DNA from: Solirubrobacter sp035555675 | Lineage (GTDB): Bacteria > Actinomycetota > Thermoleophilia > Solirubrobacterales > Solirubrobacteraceae | Assembly (NCBI GenBank): GCA_035555675.1 | Contig: DATMGH010000184.1 | Coordinates: forward strand, 1-64,000 | Direction of reading: 5' to 3' | Length of the DNA: 64,000 nt | In this document: positions 10,336-19,729 of the stretch, piece after piece | How positions within the stretch are numbered: position 1 is the first letter of the stretch | Layout: the number at the start of each line of letters is the position of its first letter | Notes under the pieces: generated by a model | Databases searched by the model: none | What the model was told of the DNA's origin: nothing | The model's input: the letters and a program-made list of their open reading frames with translations, nothing else | Position numbers and translations under genes: made by a program

Positions 10336-11277
10336 ATGATCCTTCGCATCGACCGGCTCGGCGTCGAGCTTCCGCCCCCTTCGACGCCCGACCCCGACGG
10401 CGCCGCCGCCGTCCAGGAACTGATGGGCGGCAAGTTCGGCGAGCTGTCGACGCTGATGAACTACACGTTCCAGTCGTTCAACTTCCGCTATCGCCAGGGC
10501 GCGCGTCCGTTCTACGACCTGATCGCGAACATCGCGGCCGAGGAGTACGGGCACGTCGAGCTCGTCGCGGCCACGATCAACACGATGCTGACCGGCGCGA
10601 GCATCGACGACGTCAAGCACGGCGCGTACAAGCAGCACTACCTGTTCGGCGGCAAGGGCGCGCTGCCCGCGGACTCGCACGGCAAGCCGTGGAACGGGTC
10701 CTACGTGCACTCGTCCGGCGACCTCGTCGAGGACCTGACGCACAACTTCTTCCTGGAGACCGGCGCGCGCAGCGGCAAGCTGCGCGTGTACGAGATGGTC
10801 GACCACGAGGCGGCCCGCGCGCTGACCGGCTACCTGCTAGTCCGCGGCGGCGTGCACCAGGTCGCGTACGCCCGCGCGCTGGAGCGGCTGACCGGCGCGG
10901 ACATGATGAAGCTGTTCCCGTCACCCCGGATCCCGACCGAGAAGATCCCGGAGTGCCAGCCGCACATCGAGCAGGGGCTGCACCTGAAGCTCTACCGCTT
11001 CTCCCCCAACGACTACCGCGAGATCGTCGCCGTGTTCAACGGGCCGCACCCGGAGACCGGCGAGGAGCTCGAGGTCGTGGACGAGCCGCCGCAGGGCTAC
11101 GCGCCCAACGACCTCCCGCCGCAGGACGACGTGTTCGCGCCGGACTACGCGCCCGAGGAGATCGCCGAGATCGCGGCGAAGCTGCGCAAGAGCGCGGGGC
11201 TGCCGGACAAGGTCACGGGGATCGTCGCCAACAACGGCGGCGCCGACGCCAAGGGCCGCGTGAAGGCGAAGATCTGA
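10336..11277 (+). CDS. Manganese (non-haem) catalase
   Basis: A 313-residue ferritin-like protein. The dimanganese site is recognisable: Glu in MGGKFGELSTLMNY near 34-47, the EExxH of IAAEEYGHVELV near 74-80, and the second half-site in NFFLETGARSGKLRVYE near 138-154 with His in VRGGVHQVAY near 180. The family disproportionates hydrogen peroxide to water and oxygen in the cytoplasm. The ATG is chosen because TAGGGC lies seven bases upstream, giving a leaderless transcript. Neighbouring stress genes are consistent with an oxidative stress role. Confidence 0.92.
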   Translation: MILRIDRLGVELPPPSTPDPDGAAAVQELMGGKFGELSTLMNYTFQSFNFRYRQGARPFYDLIANIAAEEYGHVELVAATINTMLTGASIDDVKHGAYKQHYLFGGKGALPADSHGKPWNGSYVHSSGDLVEDLTHNFFLETGARSGKLRVYEMVDHEAARALTGYLLVRGGVHQVAYARALERLTGADMMKLFPSPRIPTEKIPECQPHIEQGLHLKLYRFSPNDYREIVAVFNGPHPETGEELEVVDEPPQGYAPNDLPPQDDVFAPDYAPEEIAEIAAKLRKSAGLPDKVTGIVANNGGADAKGRVKAKI

Positions 11278-11930
11278 CGCCTCCGCCCGTCATCCTCGAC
11301 CTCGACGGCACGCTCGTCGACAGCACGTTCCAGCACGCGCTGACGTGGCATCGCGCGTTCGCCCAGCACGGGCGCCCAGTGCCCGCCTGGCGCACGCACC
11401 GGGCGATCGGGATGGGCGCGGACATGCTCGTGCCGGCGCTCGCCGGCGACGAGTGGGCGGCGGCGCACGGTTCCGCGGTCGCGGCGACCGAGAGCGCGCT
11501 GTTCGGGGAGCTGATCGGCGACGTGGCGCCGCTGCCGGGCGCGCGGGCGTTCCTGGAGACGCTGCGCTCGCGCGGACATCCCGTCGTCCTGGCGTCCTCC
11601 TCCAAGCAGGCCGACCTCGACGTCTACCTGGACCGGCTCGGGGCGCGCGAGCTGCTCGACGCCTGGACCGTCTCCGACGACGTCGCCCGCACCAAGCCGG
11701 CGCCGGACATCGTCCAGGCCGCGCTGGAGAAGCTCGGGGGCGCCGACGGCGGCGTGATGGTCGGCGACGCCGTCCACGACGTCGCCGCCGCACACGCCGC
11801 CGGGCTGCCCGCGATCGCGCTGCTGACGGGCGGCTTCGGCGCGCAGGAGCTGCGCGACGCGGGCGCCGAATGCGTCTTCGAGGATCTGCTGGAGCTGCTC
11901 GGGCACCTCGACGAGACGCCGCTGGCGTAG
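11274..11930 (+). CDS. HAD-superfamily hydrolase (phosphoglycolate phosphatase-like), start uncertain
   Basis: About 218 residues of a HAD phosphatase: motif I DLDGTLVDST just after the N-terminus, motif II Ser in LASSSKQAD, the motif III Lys in RTKPAPD, and motif IV GDAVHDVAAA. A small cap domain sits between motifs I and II. No ATG, GTG or TTG lies in frame upstream of motif I within a sensible distance; the only near candidate is a CTG overlapping the catalase stop codon, which is taken as the boundary here. Either CTG or another non-standard codon is used, or the assembled sequence has a small error. Probably coupled to the catalase gene. Confidence 0.78.
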   Translation: MTPPPVILDLDGTLVDSTFQHALTWHRAFAQHGRPVPAWRTHRAIGMGADMLVPALAGDEWAAAHGSAVAATESALFGELIGDVAPLPGARAFLETLRSRGHPVVLASSSKQADLDVYLDRLGARELLDAWTVSDDVARTKPAPDIVQAALEKLGGADGGVMVGDAVHDVAAAHAAGLPAIALLTGGFGAQELRDAGAECVFEDLLELLGHLDETPLA

Positions 11931-11942
11931 GCTGCAAGGACC

Positions 11943-12851
11943 ATGCCGCGGGCGGTGCGGTTCGACCACTACGGAGGCCTCGAGGTCCTCGACGTCGTCG
12001 AGGTCCCCACGCCCGCGCCCGAGGCGGGCGAGGCGCTCGTGCGCGTGAAGGCGGCCGGCATCAACCCCGGCGAGGCCTCGGTCCGCGAGGGCTTCATGCA
12101 CGACCGCTGGCCGGCCACGTTCCCGTCCGGCCAGGGCAGCGACCTCGCGGGCGTGGTCGCGGCCGTCGGCGCGGGCGTCGACGCGCTCGCGCCCGGCGAC
12201 GAGGTGCTCGGCTGGACCGACGACCGCGCCGCCCAGGCCGAGGAGGTCCTCGTGCCCGCCGACCAGCTGGTGCCGAAGCCGGCCGCGGTGCCGTGGAAGG
12301 TCGCGGGCGCGCTGCACGTCGCCGGGGCGACGGCCTGGGCGGCGACCCGCGCGGTCGGCCTCCGGCCCGGCGACACGGTCGCGGTCTCCGGCGCCGCCGG
12401 CGGCGTCGGCTCGCTCGCCGTCCAGCTCGCCCGGCGCGCGGGCGCGCGCGTGATCGGCCTCGCCAGCGAGCCCAACCACGAGTGGCTGCGCGCGCACGGC
12501 GTCGAGCCGGTCGCCTACGGCGACGGCCTGCAAGCCCGGCTCCCTCGCCTCGACGCGTTCGTCGACACGTTCGGCGGCGGCTACGTCGACCTGGCCATCG
12601 GCCTCGGCGTCGCGCCCGAGCGGATCGACACGATCATCGACTTCCCCGCCTCCCAACGGCACCCCGGCGTCAAGACCGACGGCAACGCGGTGGGCGCGTC
12701 CGCGGACGTCCTGCGCGAGCTGGCGGGGCTGATCGCCGCGGGCGAGCTCGAGGTGCCGATCGCGGCCACCTTCCCGCTCGAGCGCGTGCGCGACGCGTAC
12801 GCGCTGCTCGCCCACCGCCACACCCGCGGCAAGATCGTCCTGATCCCGTAA
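11943..12851 (+). CDS. NADPH:quinone oxidoreductase-like MDR protein
   Basis: A 302-residue zinc-free medium-chain reductase/quinone oxidoreductase. It has the GroES-like half (residues 1-120, with PEAGEALVRVKAAGINPGE) and the Rossmann nucleotide site VSGAAGGVGSLAVQLA near 148-163. No structural-zinc cysteine lobe is present. The physiological substrate is unknown; the family reduces quinones, enones or aldehydes with NADPH. A TAGGCT -10 element ends 9 bases before the ATG, giving a near-leaderless transcript separate from the HAD gene. Confidence 0.85.
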   Translation: MPRAVRFDHYGGLEVLDVVEVPTPAPEAGEALVRVKAAGINPGEASVREGFMHDRWPATFPSGQGSDLAGVVAAVGAGVDALAPGDEVLGWTDDRAAQAEEVLVPADQLVPKPAAVPWKVAGALHVAGATAWAATRAVGLRPGDTVAVSGAAGGVGSLAVQLARRAGARVIGLASEPNHEWLRAHGVEPVAYGDGLQARLPRLDAFVDTFGGGYVDLAIGLGVAPERIDTIIDFPASQRHPGVKTDGNAVGASADVLRELAGLIAAGELEVPIAATFPLERVRDAYALLAHRHTRGKIVLIP

Positions 12852-12910
12852 CGATCGCTCGCATCCGGCTGCACCACCCGGCGACGGCCCAGCACCAGCG
12901 CACCGGACGC

Positions 12911-12939
12911 TTGACCAATGACGCGGGACGCAATAGCGT
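12911..12939 (+). promoter_or_regulatory. Sigma-70-type promoter for the small secreted protein
   Basis: TTGACC at 12911-12916 and TAGCGT at 12934-12939 are separated by 17 bases, and the GTG start follows 8 bases after the -10. This is a clear leaderless arrangement and supports the GTG at 12948 as the start. Confidence 0.6.
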
Positions 12940-12947
12940 ACGCGGGC

Positions 12948-13346
12948 GTGAGGAAGGGACTCCTGCTCGCCGTGGCGTGCCTGACGCTGTCCGCGGCCCC
13001 CGCGCAAGCCGCGCCAGACCAAGCCGCACCCGCGACCCAGCCCGAGGTCGCGTTCGACGCCCGCTACGAGCCGACCAGCACGCGACTCTTCAAGCCGCGC
13101 GTGGACAACATCCGCGCCGGCAGCCGCGTCGTCGTCCGCTGCTCGGGCCAGCGCTGCCCGCTGAAGTCGTACACGTGGAAGAGCGCCAGCGGCTCGGTGT
13201 CGCTGTACCGGTTCGCCTACCGGCGGCTGAAGGCGGGCGTGAGGCTGCGCATCGAGGTCACCGAGCCGGGCGGCAACAAGCGCCAGGCGACGATCAAGAT
13301 CAACGCCGCGCGCGCGCCCACGGTCACCGGTACGCTCGCTCACTGA
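12948..13346 (+). CDS. Small secreted protein of unknown function
   Basis: A 132-residue protein with a Sec signal peptide: basic RKG, a hydrophobic core LLLAVACLTLSAA and a cleavage site after AQA near residue 20. The mature part of about 110 residues looks beta-rich and basic, with one cysteine pair (VRCSGQRCPLK) likely to form a disulfide. Comparable small exported proteins with this paired-Cys pattern are frequent in Solirubrobacter-like genomes. No catalytic motif is visible. The GTG at 12948 is preferred over an ATG 30 bases upstream because that ATG lies between the -35 and -10 elements. Confidence 0.7.
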   Translation: MRKGLLLAVACLTLSAAPAQAAPDQAAPATQPEVAFDARYEPTSTRLFKPRVDNIRAGSRVVVRCSGQRCPLKSYTWKSASGSVSLYRFAYRRLKAGVRLRIEVTEPGGNKRQATIKINAARAPTVTGTLAH

Positions 13347-13347
13347 C

Positions 13348-13363
13348 GCGCCGCGCGCGGCGC
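13348..13363. promoter_or_regulatory. 16-bp perfect GC palindrome before the agmatine deiminase -10 element
   Basis: GCGCCGCGCGCGGCGC is a perfect inverted repeat directly in front of TAATGT (13364-13369), the probable -10 of the next gene. It has no T-tract, so it is not a standard terminator. It could be an operator or a chance product of base composition. Confidence 0.3.
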
Positions 13364-13376
13364 TAATGTCCGCCGC

Positions 13377-14384
13377 GTGATGCGCATGCCGCCCGAATGG
13401 GCACCGCACGAGCGGACGTGGATGGCGTGGCCGTCGCGCTCCTACACGCTCGGGGACGCACCCGAGCAGGCGCGCGCGACCTGGGCCGCCGTCGCGGGCG
13501 CGATCGTCGCGTTCGAGCCCGTGACGATGGTCGTCGACCCGGAGGCGGCGGCGGACGCCGCGCGCCACCTCGACCCGCGCGTCGACGTCGTGCACGCCCC
13601 GCTCGACGACGCCTGGATGCGCGACATCGGGCCGACGTTCGTGCTCGGCGACGACGGCGCGCTGCGCGCGGTCGACTGGGTCTTCAACGGCTGGGGCGCC
13701 CAGGGCTGGGCGAGCTGGGACCGCGACGCGCGGATCGCCCGCTTCGTGGCGGCGCAGGCCGGCGTCGACGTGATCGGCTCGCCGCTCGTCAACGAGGGCG
13801 GCGGCATCCACGTCGACGGCGAGGGCACCGTGCTGGTCACGGAGACCGTGCAGCTCGACGAGCACCGCAACCCGGGCTGGGACAAGCCGCAGGTCGAGGG
13901 CGAGCTGGCGCGCACGCTCGGCGCCGAGCGCGTGATCTGGCTGCCGCGCGGGCTCACGCGCGACTACGACGAGCTCGGCACGCGCGGGCACGTGGACATC
14001 GTCGCCACGTTCTCCTCCCCCGGCACCGTGCTCGTCCACTCGCAGCCGGACCCGGCGCACCCGGACCACGAGGTCACGCGCGTGCTCGCCGAGCAGCTGC
14101 GCGGCGAGCTCGACGCGCGCGGGCGGCGGCTGACCGTGATCGAGGTGCCGGCGCCGAGCGTCACGCACGACGAGCACGGCCCGGTCGACTACAGCTACAT
14201 CAACCACGCGGTGGTCAACGGCGGCGTCGTGCTGTGCGGGTTCGGCGACGAGCAGGCGGACGCGCGCGCGGCCGCGATCGTCGGCGCCGCCTACGGCCGG
14301 CCGGTCTCGCTGGTCGACGCCCGGCCGCTGTTCGCCCGCGGCGGCGGCATCCACTGCATCACCCAGCAGCAGCCGGCCGCGTAG
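13377..14384 (+). CDS. Agmatine deiminase / peptidylarginine deiminase-family protein
   Basis: A 335-residue guanidino-group-modifying enzyme. Conserved features are PPEWAPHERTWMAWP at 4-18, Asp in DAWMRDIGPTFV near 75-86, His-Asp in RGHVDIVATF near 205, and the nucleophilic Cys in GGGIHCITQQQP near 327. Family members hydrolyse agmatine or peptidyl arginine to N-carbamoyl product plus ammonia. The neighbouring urease-like genes suggest nitrogen release from guanidino or urea compounds. The GTG start lies 7 bases after TAATGT (leaderless). Which guanidino substrate is used cannot be told. Confidence 0.88.
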   Translation: MMRMPPEWAPHERTWMAWPSRSYTLGDAPEQARATWAAVAGAIVAFEPVTMVVDPEAAADAARHLDPRVDVVHAPLDDAWMRDIGPTFVLGDDGALRAVDWVFNGWGAQGWASWDRDARIARFVAAQAGVDVIGSPLVNEGGGIHVDGEGTVLVTETVQLDEHRNPGWDKPQVEGELARTLGAERVIWLPRGLTRDYDELGTRGHVDIVATFSSPGTVLVHSQPDPAHPDHEVTRVLAEQLRGELDARGRRLTVIEVPAPSVTHDEHGPVDYSYINHAVVNGGVVLCGFGDEQADARAAAIVGAAYGRPVSLVDARPLFARGGGIHCITQQQPAA

Positions 14385-14394
14385 GGTGTGCGCG

Positions 14395-15054
14395 ATGCGC
14401 CTGCTGCCCGGCGAAGAGGACCGACTGCTGCTGTTCCTGGCCGCCGAGCTCGCCCGCAAGCGGCGGGCGCGCGGGCTGGCGCTGACGCAGGCGGAGGCGG
14501 TCGCGCTGATCGCCGACGAGGTCTGCGAGGCGGCGCGCGACGGGCGCTCCTACGAGGAGGTCGAGGCGCTCGGCTACCGCGTGCTCGGGGAGCGTGACGT
14601 GCTCGAGGGGGTCGCGGACGCGGTCCCGCGCGTGGAGGTCGAGCCGCTGTTCGCGGACGGGCACCGGCTGATCGTCCTGCACGATCCGATCCGGCGCGAC
14701 GCGCCGCCGCCGGACGTCACCGGGCAGCCGGACTGGGTGGGCGGCGACGCCGAGCTGGACGTCGTCAACGAGAGCGACGTGGCGGTCGCCGTCACCTCGC
14801 ACTTCCACTTCTTCGAGGTCAACCGCGCGCTGCGGTTCGACCGCGCCGCCGCCTGGGGGCTGCGGCTGGCGATCGCGCCCGGGGCCAAGGTCCTGTTCGC
14901 CCCCGGGGAGCCGCGGACCGTGCGGCTGGTGCCGATCGCCGGCGCGCGCGTGGTGCGCGGGCACGGCGGGCTGGTGGACGGGCCGCTCGACGCGCCGGGC
15001 GCGCGCGAGGCGGCGCTGGAGCTGGCCCGCGCGCGGGGGTACCGCGGTGCCTGA
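14395..15054 (+). CDS. Fused urease gamma-beta subunit
   Basis: A 219-residue fusion. Residues 1-100 match the urease gamma subunit (LALTQAEAVALIADEVCEAA, ARDGRSYEEV, FADGHRLIVLHDPI). Residues 110-215 match the beta subunit (VTSHFHFFEVNRALRFDRAAA, APGEPRTVRLVPIAGAR). Gamma-beta fusions occur in several bacterial lineages. The gene overlaps the alpha-subunit gene by 8 bp. TAGGGT, sharing its TAG with the upstream stop codon, lies 7 bases before the ATG, so the start is probably leaderless. Together with the divergent alpha subunit it should form the urease-like hydrolase complex. Confidence 0.88.
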   Translation: MRLLPGEEDRLLLFLAAELARKRRARGLALTQAEAVALIADEVCEAARDGRSYEEVEALGYRVLGERDVLEGVADAVPRVEVEPLFADGHRLIVLHDPIRRDAPPPDVTGQPDWVGGDAELDVVNESDVAVAVTSHFHFFEVNRALRFDRAAAWGLRLAIAPGAKVLFAPGEPRTVRLVPIAGARVVRGHGGLVDGPLDAPGAREAALELARARGYRGA

Positions 15055-16648
15055 GCGCGTACGGCTGGCCGACAGCGACCTGTGGCTGGAGCCGGAGGGC
15101 GAGCCGGACGCGATCGTCCCCGGCTGGGGCGGCACGATGCGCGACGGGCTCGGCGTGCGCGCGGAGCGCGGCGGCGTCGAGGTCGCGATCACCGGCGGCC
15201 TGCTGGTCGATCCGGTGCTGGGCGTGCGCTACGCGAGCCTGGGGATCCGCGACGGCCGGATCGTCAGCGTCGGCCGGGCCGGGAACCCGGACACGATGGA
15301 CGGGGTCGACGTCGTGCTCGACACCGCGACCGCGGTGCACGACGCGTCCGGCCTGATCGTCACGCCCGGCGGCGTCGACACGCACGTGCACTGGCTCTCG
15401 CCGCAGGTCGCTGACGCGGCGCTGGCGGGCGGGCTGACGACGCTCGTGATCCAGGACCCCGGGCCGGTCTGGAACCTCGGCTGCAACCCGCCCGAGCTGC
15501 TGCAGGCGGCCTGGGCGGCGCTCGACGCGTACCCGTTGAACGCGGCGCTGCTCGTGCGCGCGTCGTCCGCGCGGCCGGAGCCGGTGCTGCACGCGCTGCG
15601 GGCCGGCGGGGCCGGGCTGAAGATCCACGAGGACGTCTCCGCGGGGGCGGAGCAGATCCGCTGCGCGCTCGACGTCGCCGACGCCGAGGACGTCCAGCTC
15701 GCGATCCACACCGACGGGCTCAACGAGGCGCTGTTCGTCGAGGACACGTTCGAGGCGTTCGGCGGGCGGACGGTGCACGCGTTCCACATCGAGGGCTGCG
15801 GCGGCGGGCACGCGCCGGACCTGCTGGCGCTGGCCGGCCGCGAGCGCGTGTTGACGTCCTCGACCAACCCGGGGCTCCCGTTCGGCGCGGGCGCCGCGGC
15901 CGAGGGGCGCGCGATGGTGTCCGCCGTCCACCTGCTGCAGACCGCGCGGCGCAGCGGCGACGCGGCGATCCGCGACCTGCGCGTGCGGGCGCGGACGATG
16001 GCGGCCGAGGGCGTCCTGCACGACCTCGGCGTGATCCACATGATGTCCTCGGACTCGCAGGGCATGGGGCGCGCGGGCGAGGTCGTCCGGCGGGCGCTGC
16101 AGAACGCGGACTGGATGAAGGCCGTGCGCGGAGGCTCCGACGACAACGAGCGCGTGCTGCGCCACATCGCGAAGGTGACGATCAACCCGGCGCTCGCGCA
16201 CGGGCTGGCCGGGCACGTCGGCGCGTTGACCGTCGGGCGGCTCGCGGACGCCGTGCTGTGGTCACCCGCGCTGGTCGGCGTCCGCCCGGAGCTGGTGTTG
16301 AAGGCCGGGATGGCGGCGTGGGGCGCGTCCGGCGACGGCAACGCGTCGACGATGCTGTCCGAGCCGGTGCGCGTGCGCCCGCAGGTCGGGGGGATCGGCG
16401 GCGCTCCGGCGCGCCTCTCGCTCGCGTTCCTGGCGCGCAGCGCGATGGACGCGGAGCTGCCGACGGCGCGGCCGCGCGCCGCCGTCGAGGGCTGCCGCGA
16501 CCTGACCGCCGCCGACATGGTCCTCAACACGCGGCGCGGCGACGTGCGCGTGGGCCCGCTGACGTACGCCGTCACGCTCGACGGCGAGGAGGTCGCGGCG
16601 CCGCCGGTCGAGCGGCTCGCGTTCTCCGGGCGGTTCCTGCTGGGGTGA
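15047..16648 (+). CDS. Divergent urease alpha subunit-like amidohydrolase
   Basis: A 533-residue protein (true UreC is about 567). All expected nickel ligands are present: His113 and His115 in DTHVHW, the carbamylated Lys192 in GLKIHED, His221 in IHTDGLNE, His247 in FHIEGCGGGHAPD, and Asp336 in MSSDSQGMG. The flap differs: the VCHHL of urease aligns with SAVHLL, so the flap Cys is Val while the catalytic His (about 295) is kept. The GGGTGP-TTCTPG loop after strand 2 is replaced by QDPGPVWNLGCNP. No ureDEFG accessory genes are in the window. It may be a real urease or a relative acting on another amide. Confidence 0.82.
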   Translation: MPERVRLADSDLWLEPEGEPDAIVPGWGGTMRDGLGVRAERGGVEVAITGGLLVDPVLGVRYASLGIRDGRIVSVGRAGNPDTMDGVDVVLDTATAVHDASGLIVTPGGVDTHVHWLSPQVADAALAGGLTTLVIQDPGPVWNLGCNPPELLQAAWAALDAYPLNAALLVRASSARPEPVLHALRAGGAGLKIHEDVSAGAEQIRCALDVADAEDVQLAIHTDGLNEALFVEDTFEAFGGRTVHAFHIEGCGGGHAPDLLALAGRERVLTSSTNPGLPFGAGAAAEGRAMVSAVHLLQTARRSGDAAIRDLRVRARTMAAEGVLHDLGVIHMMSSDSQGMGRAGEVVRRALQNADWMKAVRGGSDDNERVLRHIAKVTINPALAHGLAGHVGALTVGRLADAVLWSPALVGVRPELVLKAGMAAWGASGDGNASTMLSEPVRVRPQVGGIGGAPARLSLAFLARSAMDAELPTARPRAAVEGCRDLTAADMVLNTRRGDVRVGPLTYAVTLDGEEVAAPPVERLAFSGRFLLG

Positions 16649-16657
16649 GGCGCCGGA

Positions 16658-17716
16658 TCAGAGCTGCAGCGGCGTCTGGCGCTCGAGCGGCGCGAGCACG
16701 TCGTCGCCCTGGTAGCGAAGCTCGTCGACGAGGAACTCGCCGTCCGCCATCACCTGGACGTCGTCGACCCAGTAGGCGTTCGAGCGGCACGGGAAGTCGA
16801 AGTGCCCCCGGGCCCGCGTCGTCGCCTGCGTGAACACGCCGACGTTCGCCCCGAAGGCGATCTGCATGTTCGCGTAGTAGGACTCGTTGTCCTGCCCCCA
16901 CTTGAGCCAGTCCGCGCGCTGCTCGCAGCCCCAGCCGATGTGCGCGATCCGGTAGACGTTGGGATCGCGGAACTTGCGGAACCACTCGTTCAGCAGGTCG
17001 GCCTCGACGCCGCCGCTGATCTTGGTGATGCGCCCGTCGGCGATCTCCATGTACACGGGCTCGGTCACGTAGCGGCCGAAGACGAGCATCATGTCGCCGC
17101 GCCCGACGACGAGCACGCCCTCGCCGCGGTCCTCGTGCGGCGCGCAGCAGACCATCCCGGCCGGCCAGATATCCCAGCGCCCCGGACGGTCGGCGACGCT
17201 GTAGATCCCCATGGCGTCGCGTCCGTCCTTGTAGACGGTCAGGTCGGTGCCGCTCGGGGACGTGACGCGCATCGTCGTCGCGTCCTGCATCAGCCGCTCG
17301 CCGGCCAGCACCCGCTCGCGCAGCTCCGGCGTCGGAAACAGGCGCCGCAGCACCTCCTCGGTCTCGGCCACGCGAAGCACGCGCGTGCCCGAGAGCAGCG
17401 CCTCGCGCACGACGTCGCTGTACGCGCGGACACCGGTCGCCAGGTCGATGACCAGGTCCGCGCGGCGCCACGCGTCCGCGACCGCGCGCTCGGGCGCGCC
17501 GCGCGGGTGCACGATCTCGAACGCGTCAGCGCCCAGCCGCAGCGCGGCGGCCACGAACGCGGGGCCGAAGTGCGGCTGGGTGAAGCTGTCCGTGTGCACG
17601 AGCACGTGCTCGCCCTCCTGGACGTTGCACAGGCGCATGTGCTCGTACATCAGCTCCGCGAGCTCGATCGTCGCGAGCCCTTCATGGCTGGGAACTGGCG
17701 CTGCCTTCGGCGGCAT
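16658..17716 (-). CDS. NicX-like protein 1 (2,5-dihydroxypyridine 5,6-dioxygenase / M29-like family)
   Basis: A 352-residue protein of the family containing NicX, the Fe(II) dioxygenase that opens 2,5-dihydroxypyridine to N-formylmaleamate, and aminopeptidase T-like proteins. The NicX two-His-one-carboxylate site is present: His259 in IAHIGWGCEQR, and His305 and Asp307 in GHFDFPC. PGRWDIWPAGM near 178-188 is also family-typical. It is closest to NicX-like protein 3. The ATG at 17716 has AGGAGGT 8 bases upstream and overlaps the ATPase gene by 35 bp. It is last in the five-gene operon. The substrate is unknown, and an amidase-like role cannot be excluded. Confidence 0.82.
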   Translation of the reverse strand: MPPKAAPVPSHEGLATIELAELMYEHMRLCNVQEGEHVLVHTDSFTQPHFGPAFVAAALRLGADAFEIVHPRGAPERAVADAWRRADLVIDLATGVRAYSDVVREALLSGTRVLRVAETEEVLRRLFPTPELRERVLAGERLMQDATTMRVTSPSGTDLTVYKDGRDAMGIYSVADRPGRWDIWPAGMVCCAPHEDRGEGVLVVGRGDMMLVFGRYVTEPVYMEIADGRITKISGGVEADLLNEWFRKFRDPNVYRIAHIGWGCEQRADWLKWGQDNESYYANMQIAFGANVGVFTQATTRARGHFDFPCRSNAYWVDDVQVMADGEFLVDELRYQGDDVLAPLERQTPLQL

Positions 17717-18703
17717 TGCGGCTGACCTCCTGGTTGACATTGAGCGGGTGGTGGCAGGCGGCGACGTGCCCGCCGCCGAAGTCGCGCAGCGGCGGCTCGA
17801 CCTCGCGGCACACGTCGGTCGCGAACGGGCAGCGCGGGTGCAGGCGGCAGCCCGGCGGCGGCGCGAGCGCCGAAGCGACCTCGCCGCGCAGGACGATCCG
17901 CTCGCGGCCGGCCGGCGGCGCGGCTTCGGGCACGGCGGCGAGCAGCGCCGCCGTGTAGGGCATGATCGGCCGCTGGTAGAGCTCCTCGGCCGGCGAGACC
18001 TCGACCAGCCGCCCGAGGTACATGACCGCGACGCGGTCGGACACCTGGCGCACGACGGCCAGGTCGTGCGAGACGAACACGTACGTCAGCCCGAGCTCGT
18101 CGCGCAGGTCGGCGAGCAGGTTGAGGATCTGCGCCTGCACGGAGACGTCGAGCGCCGAGACCGGCTCGTCCGCGACGATCAGCCGGGGCGCCAGCGCCAG
18201 CGCGCGGGCGATGCTCACGCGCTGACGCTGGCCGCCGGAGAACTCGTGCGGGAAGCGCTCGTAGTGGTCGGGGGTCAGGCCGACCGCCTCCAGCAGCTCC
18301 AGCACGCGCTTCCGGCGTGCGGCGCGATCGCCGATCTGGTGCATCCGGAGGGGGGCACCGACGATCGCGCCGACACGCTTGCGTGGGTTCAGGCTCGCGT
18401 ACGGGTCCTGGAACACCATCTGCAGCTCGCGCCGCAGCGGGCGCAGCGCGGCGTCGCCCAGCCCCTCGATGCGGCGGCCGCCGAACTCGATCTCACCCGC
18501 GGTGGGCATGAGCATGCGCACCAGGCAGCGGGCGAGCGTCGACTTGCCCGAGCCCGACTCGCCGACGAGCCCGAGCGTCTCGCCGGCGCGGACCTGCAGG
18601 CTGACGCCGTCGACCGCGCGCACGGCACCGACCTGGCGCCGCCGGACGCCCTTGCGCACCGGGAAGTGCTTGACGAGGTCGCGGGCCTCGAGCAGGATCT
18701 CGC

Positions 18704-18707
<4 letters not shown>
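17682..18707 (-). CDS. Dipeptide/oligopeptide-type ABC transporter ATPase (DppF/OppF-like)
   Basis: A 341-residue ABC ATPase. Walker A is GESGSGKST near 46-54, the Q-loop MVFQDPYASLNPRKR, the signature FSGGQRQRV, Walker B LIVADEP, and the C-terminal oligopeptide extension contains the cysteine-rich motif GCRLHPRCPFATDVC. The GTG start overlaps the stop of the DppD-like gene (GTGA). With DppD it would energise uptake, but no permease or binding protein is in this operon; the set at 28.9-32.4 kb on the other strand is the likely partner. Confidence 0.9.

Positions 18708-19728
<1,021 letters not shown>

Positions 19729-19729
<1 letters not shown>

Noticed and set aside
11145..14459. A very long open frame on the minus strand opposite the catalase, HAD, reductase and deiminase genes (over 1,100 codons).
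   Set aside because: It is an antisense shadow produced by extreme third-position GC. Its translation is Arg/Ala/Asp-rich without domains, and it covers several well-supported genes on the other strand.
16658..17740. Upstream ATG at 17740 as the start of NicX-like protein 1.
   Set aside because: The ATG at 17716 has a strong AGGAGGT at the right distance and aligns better in length with the family; the longer form adds eight unconserved residues inside the upstream ATPase gene.
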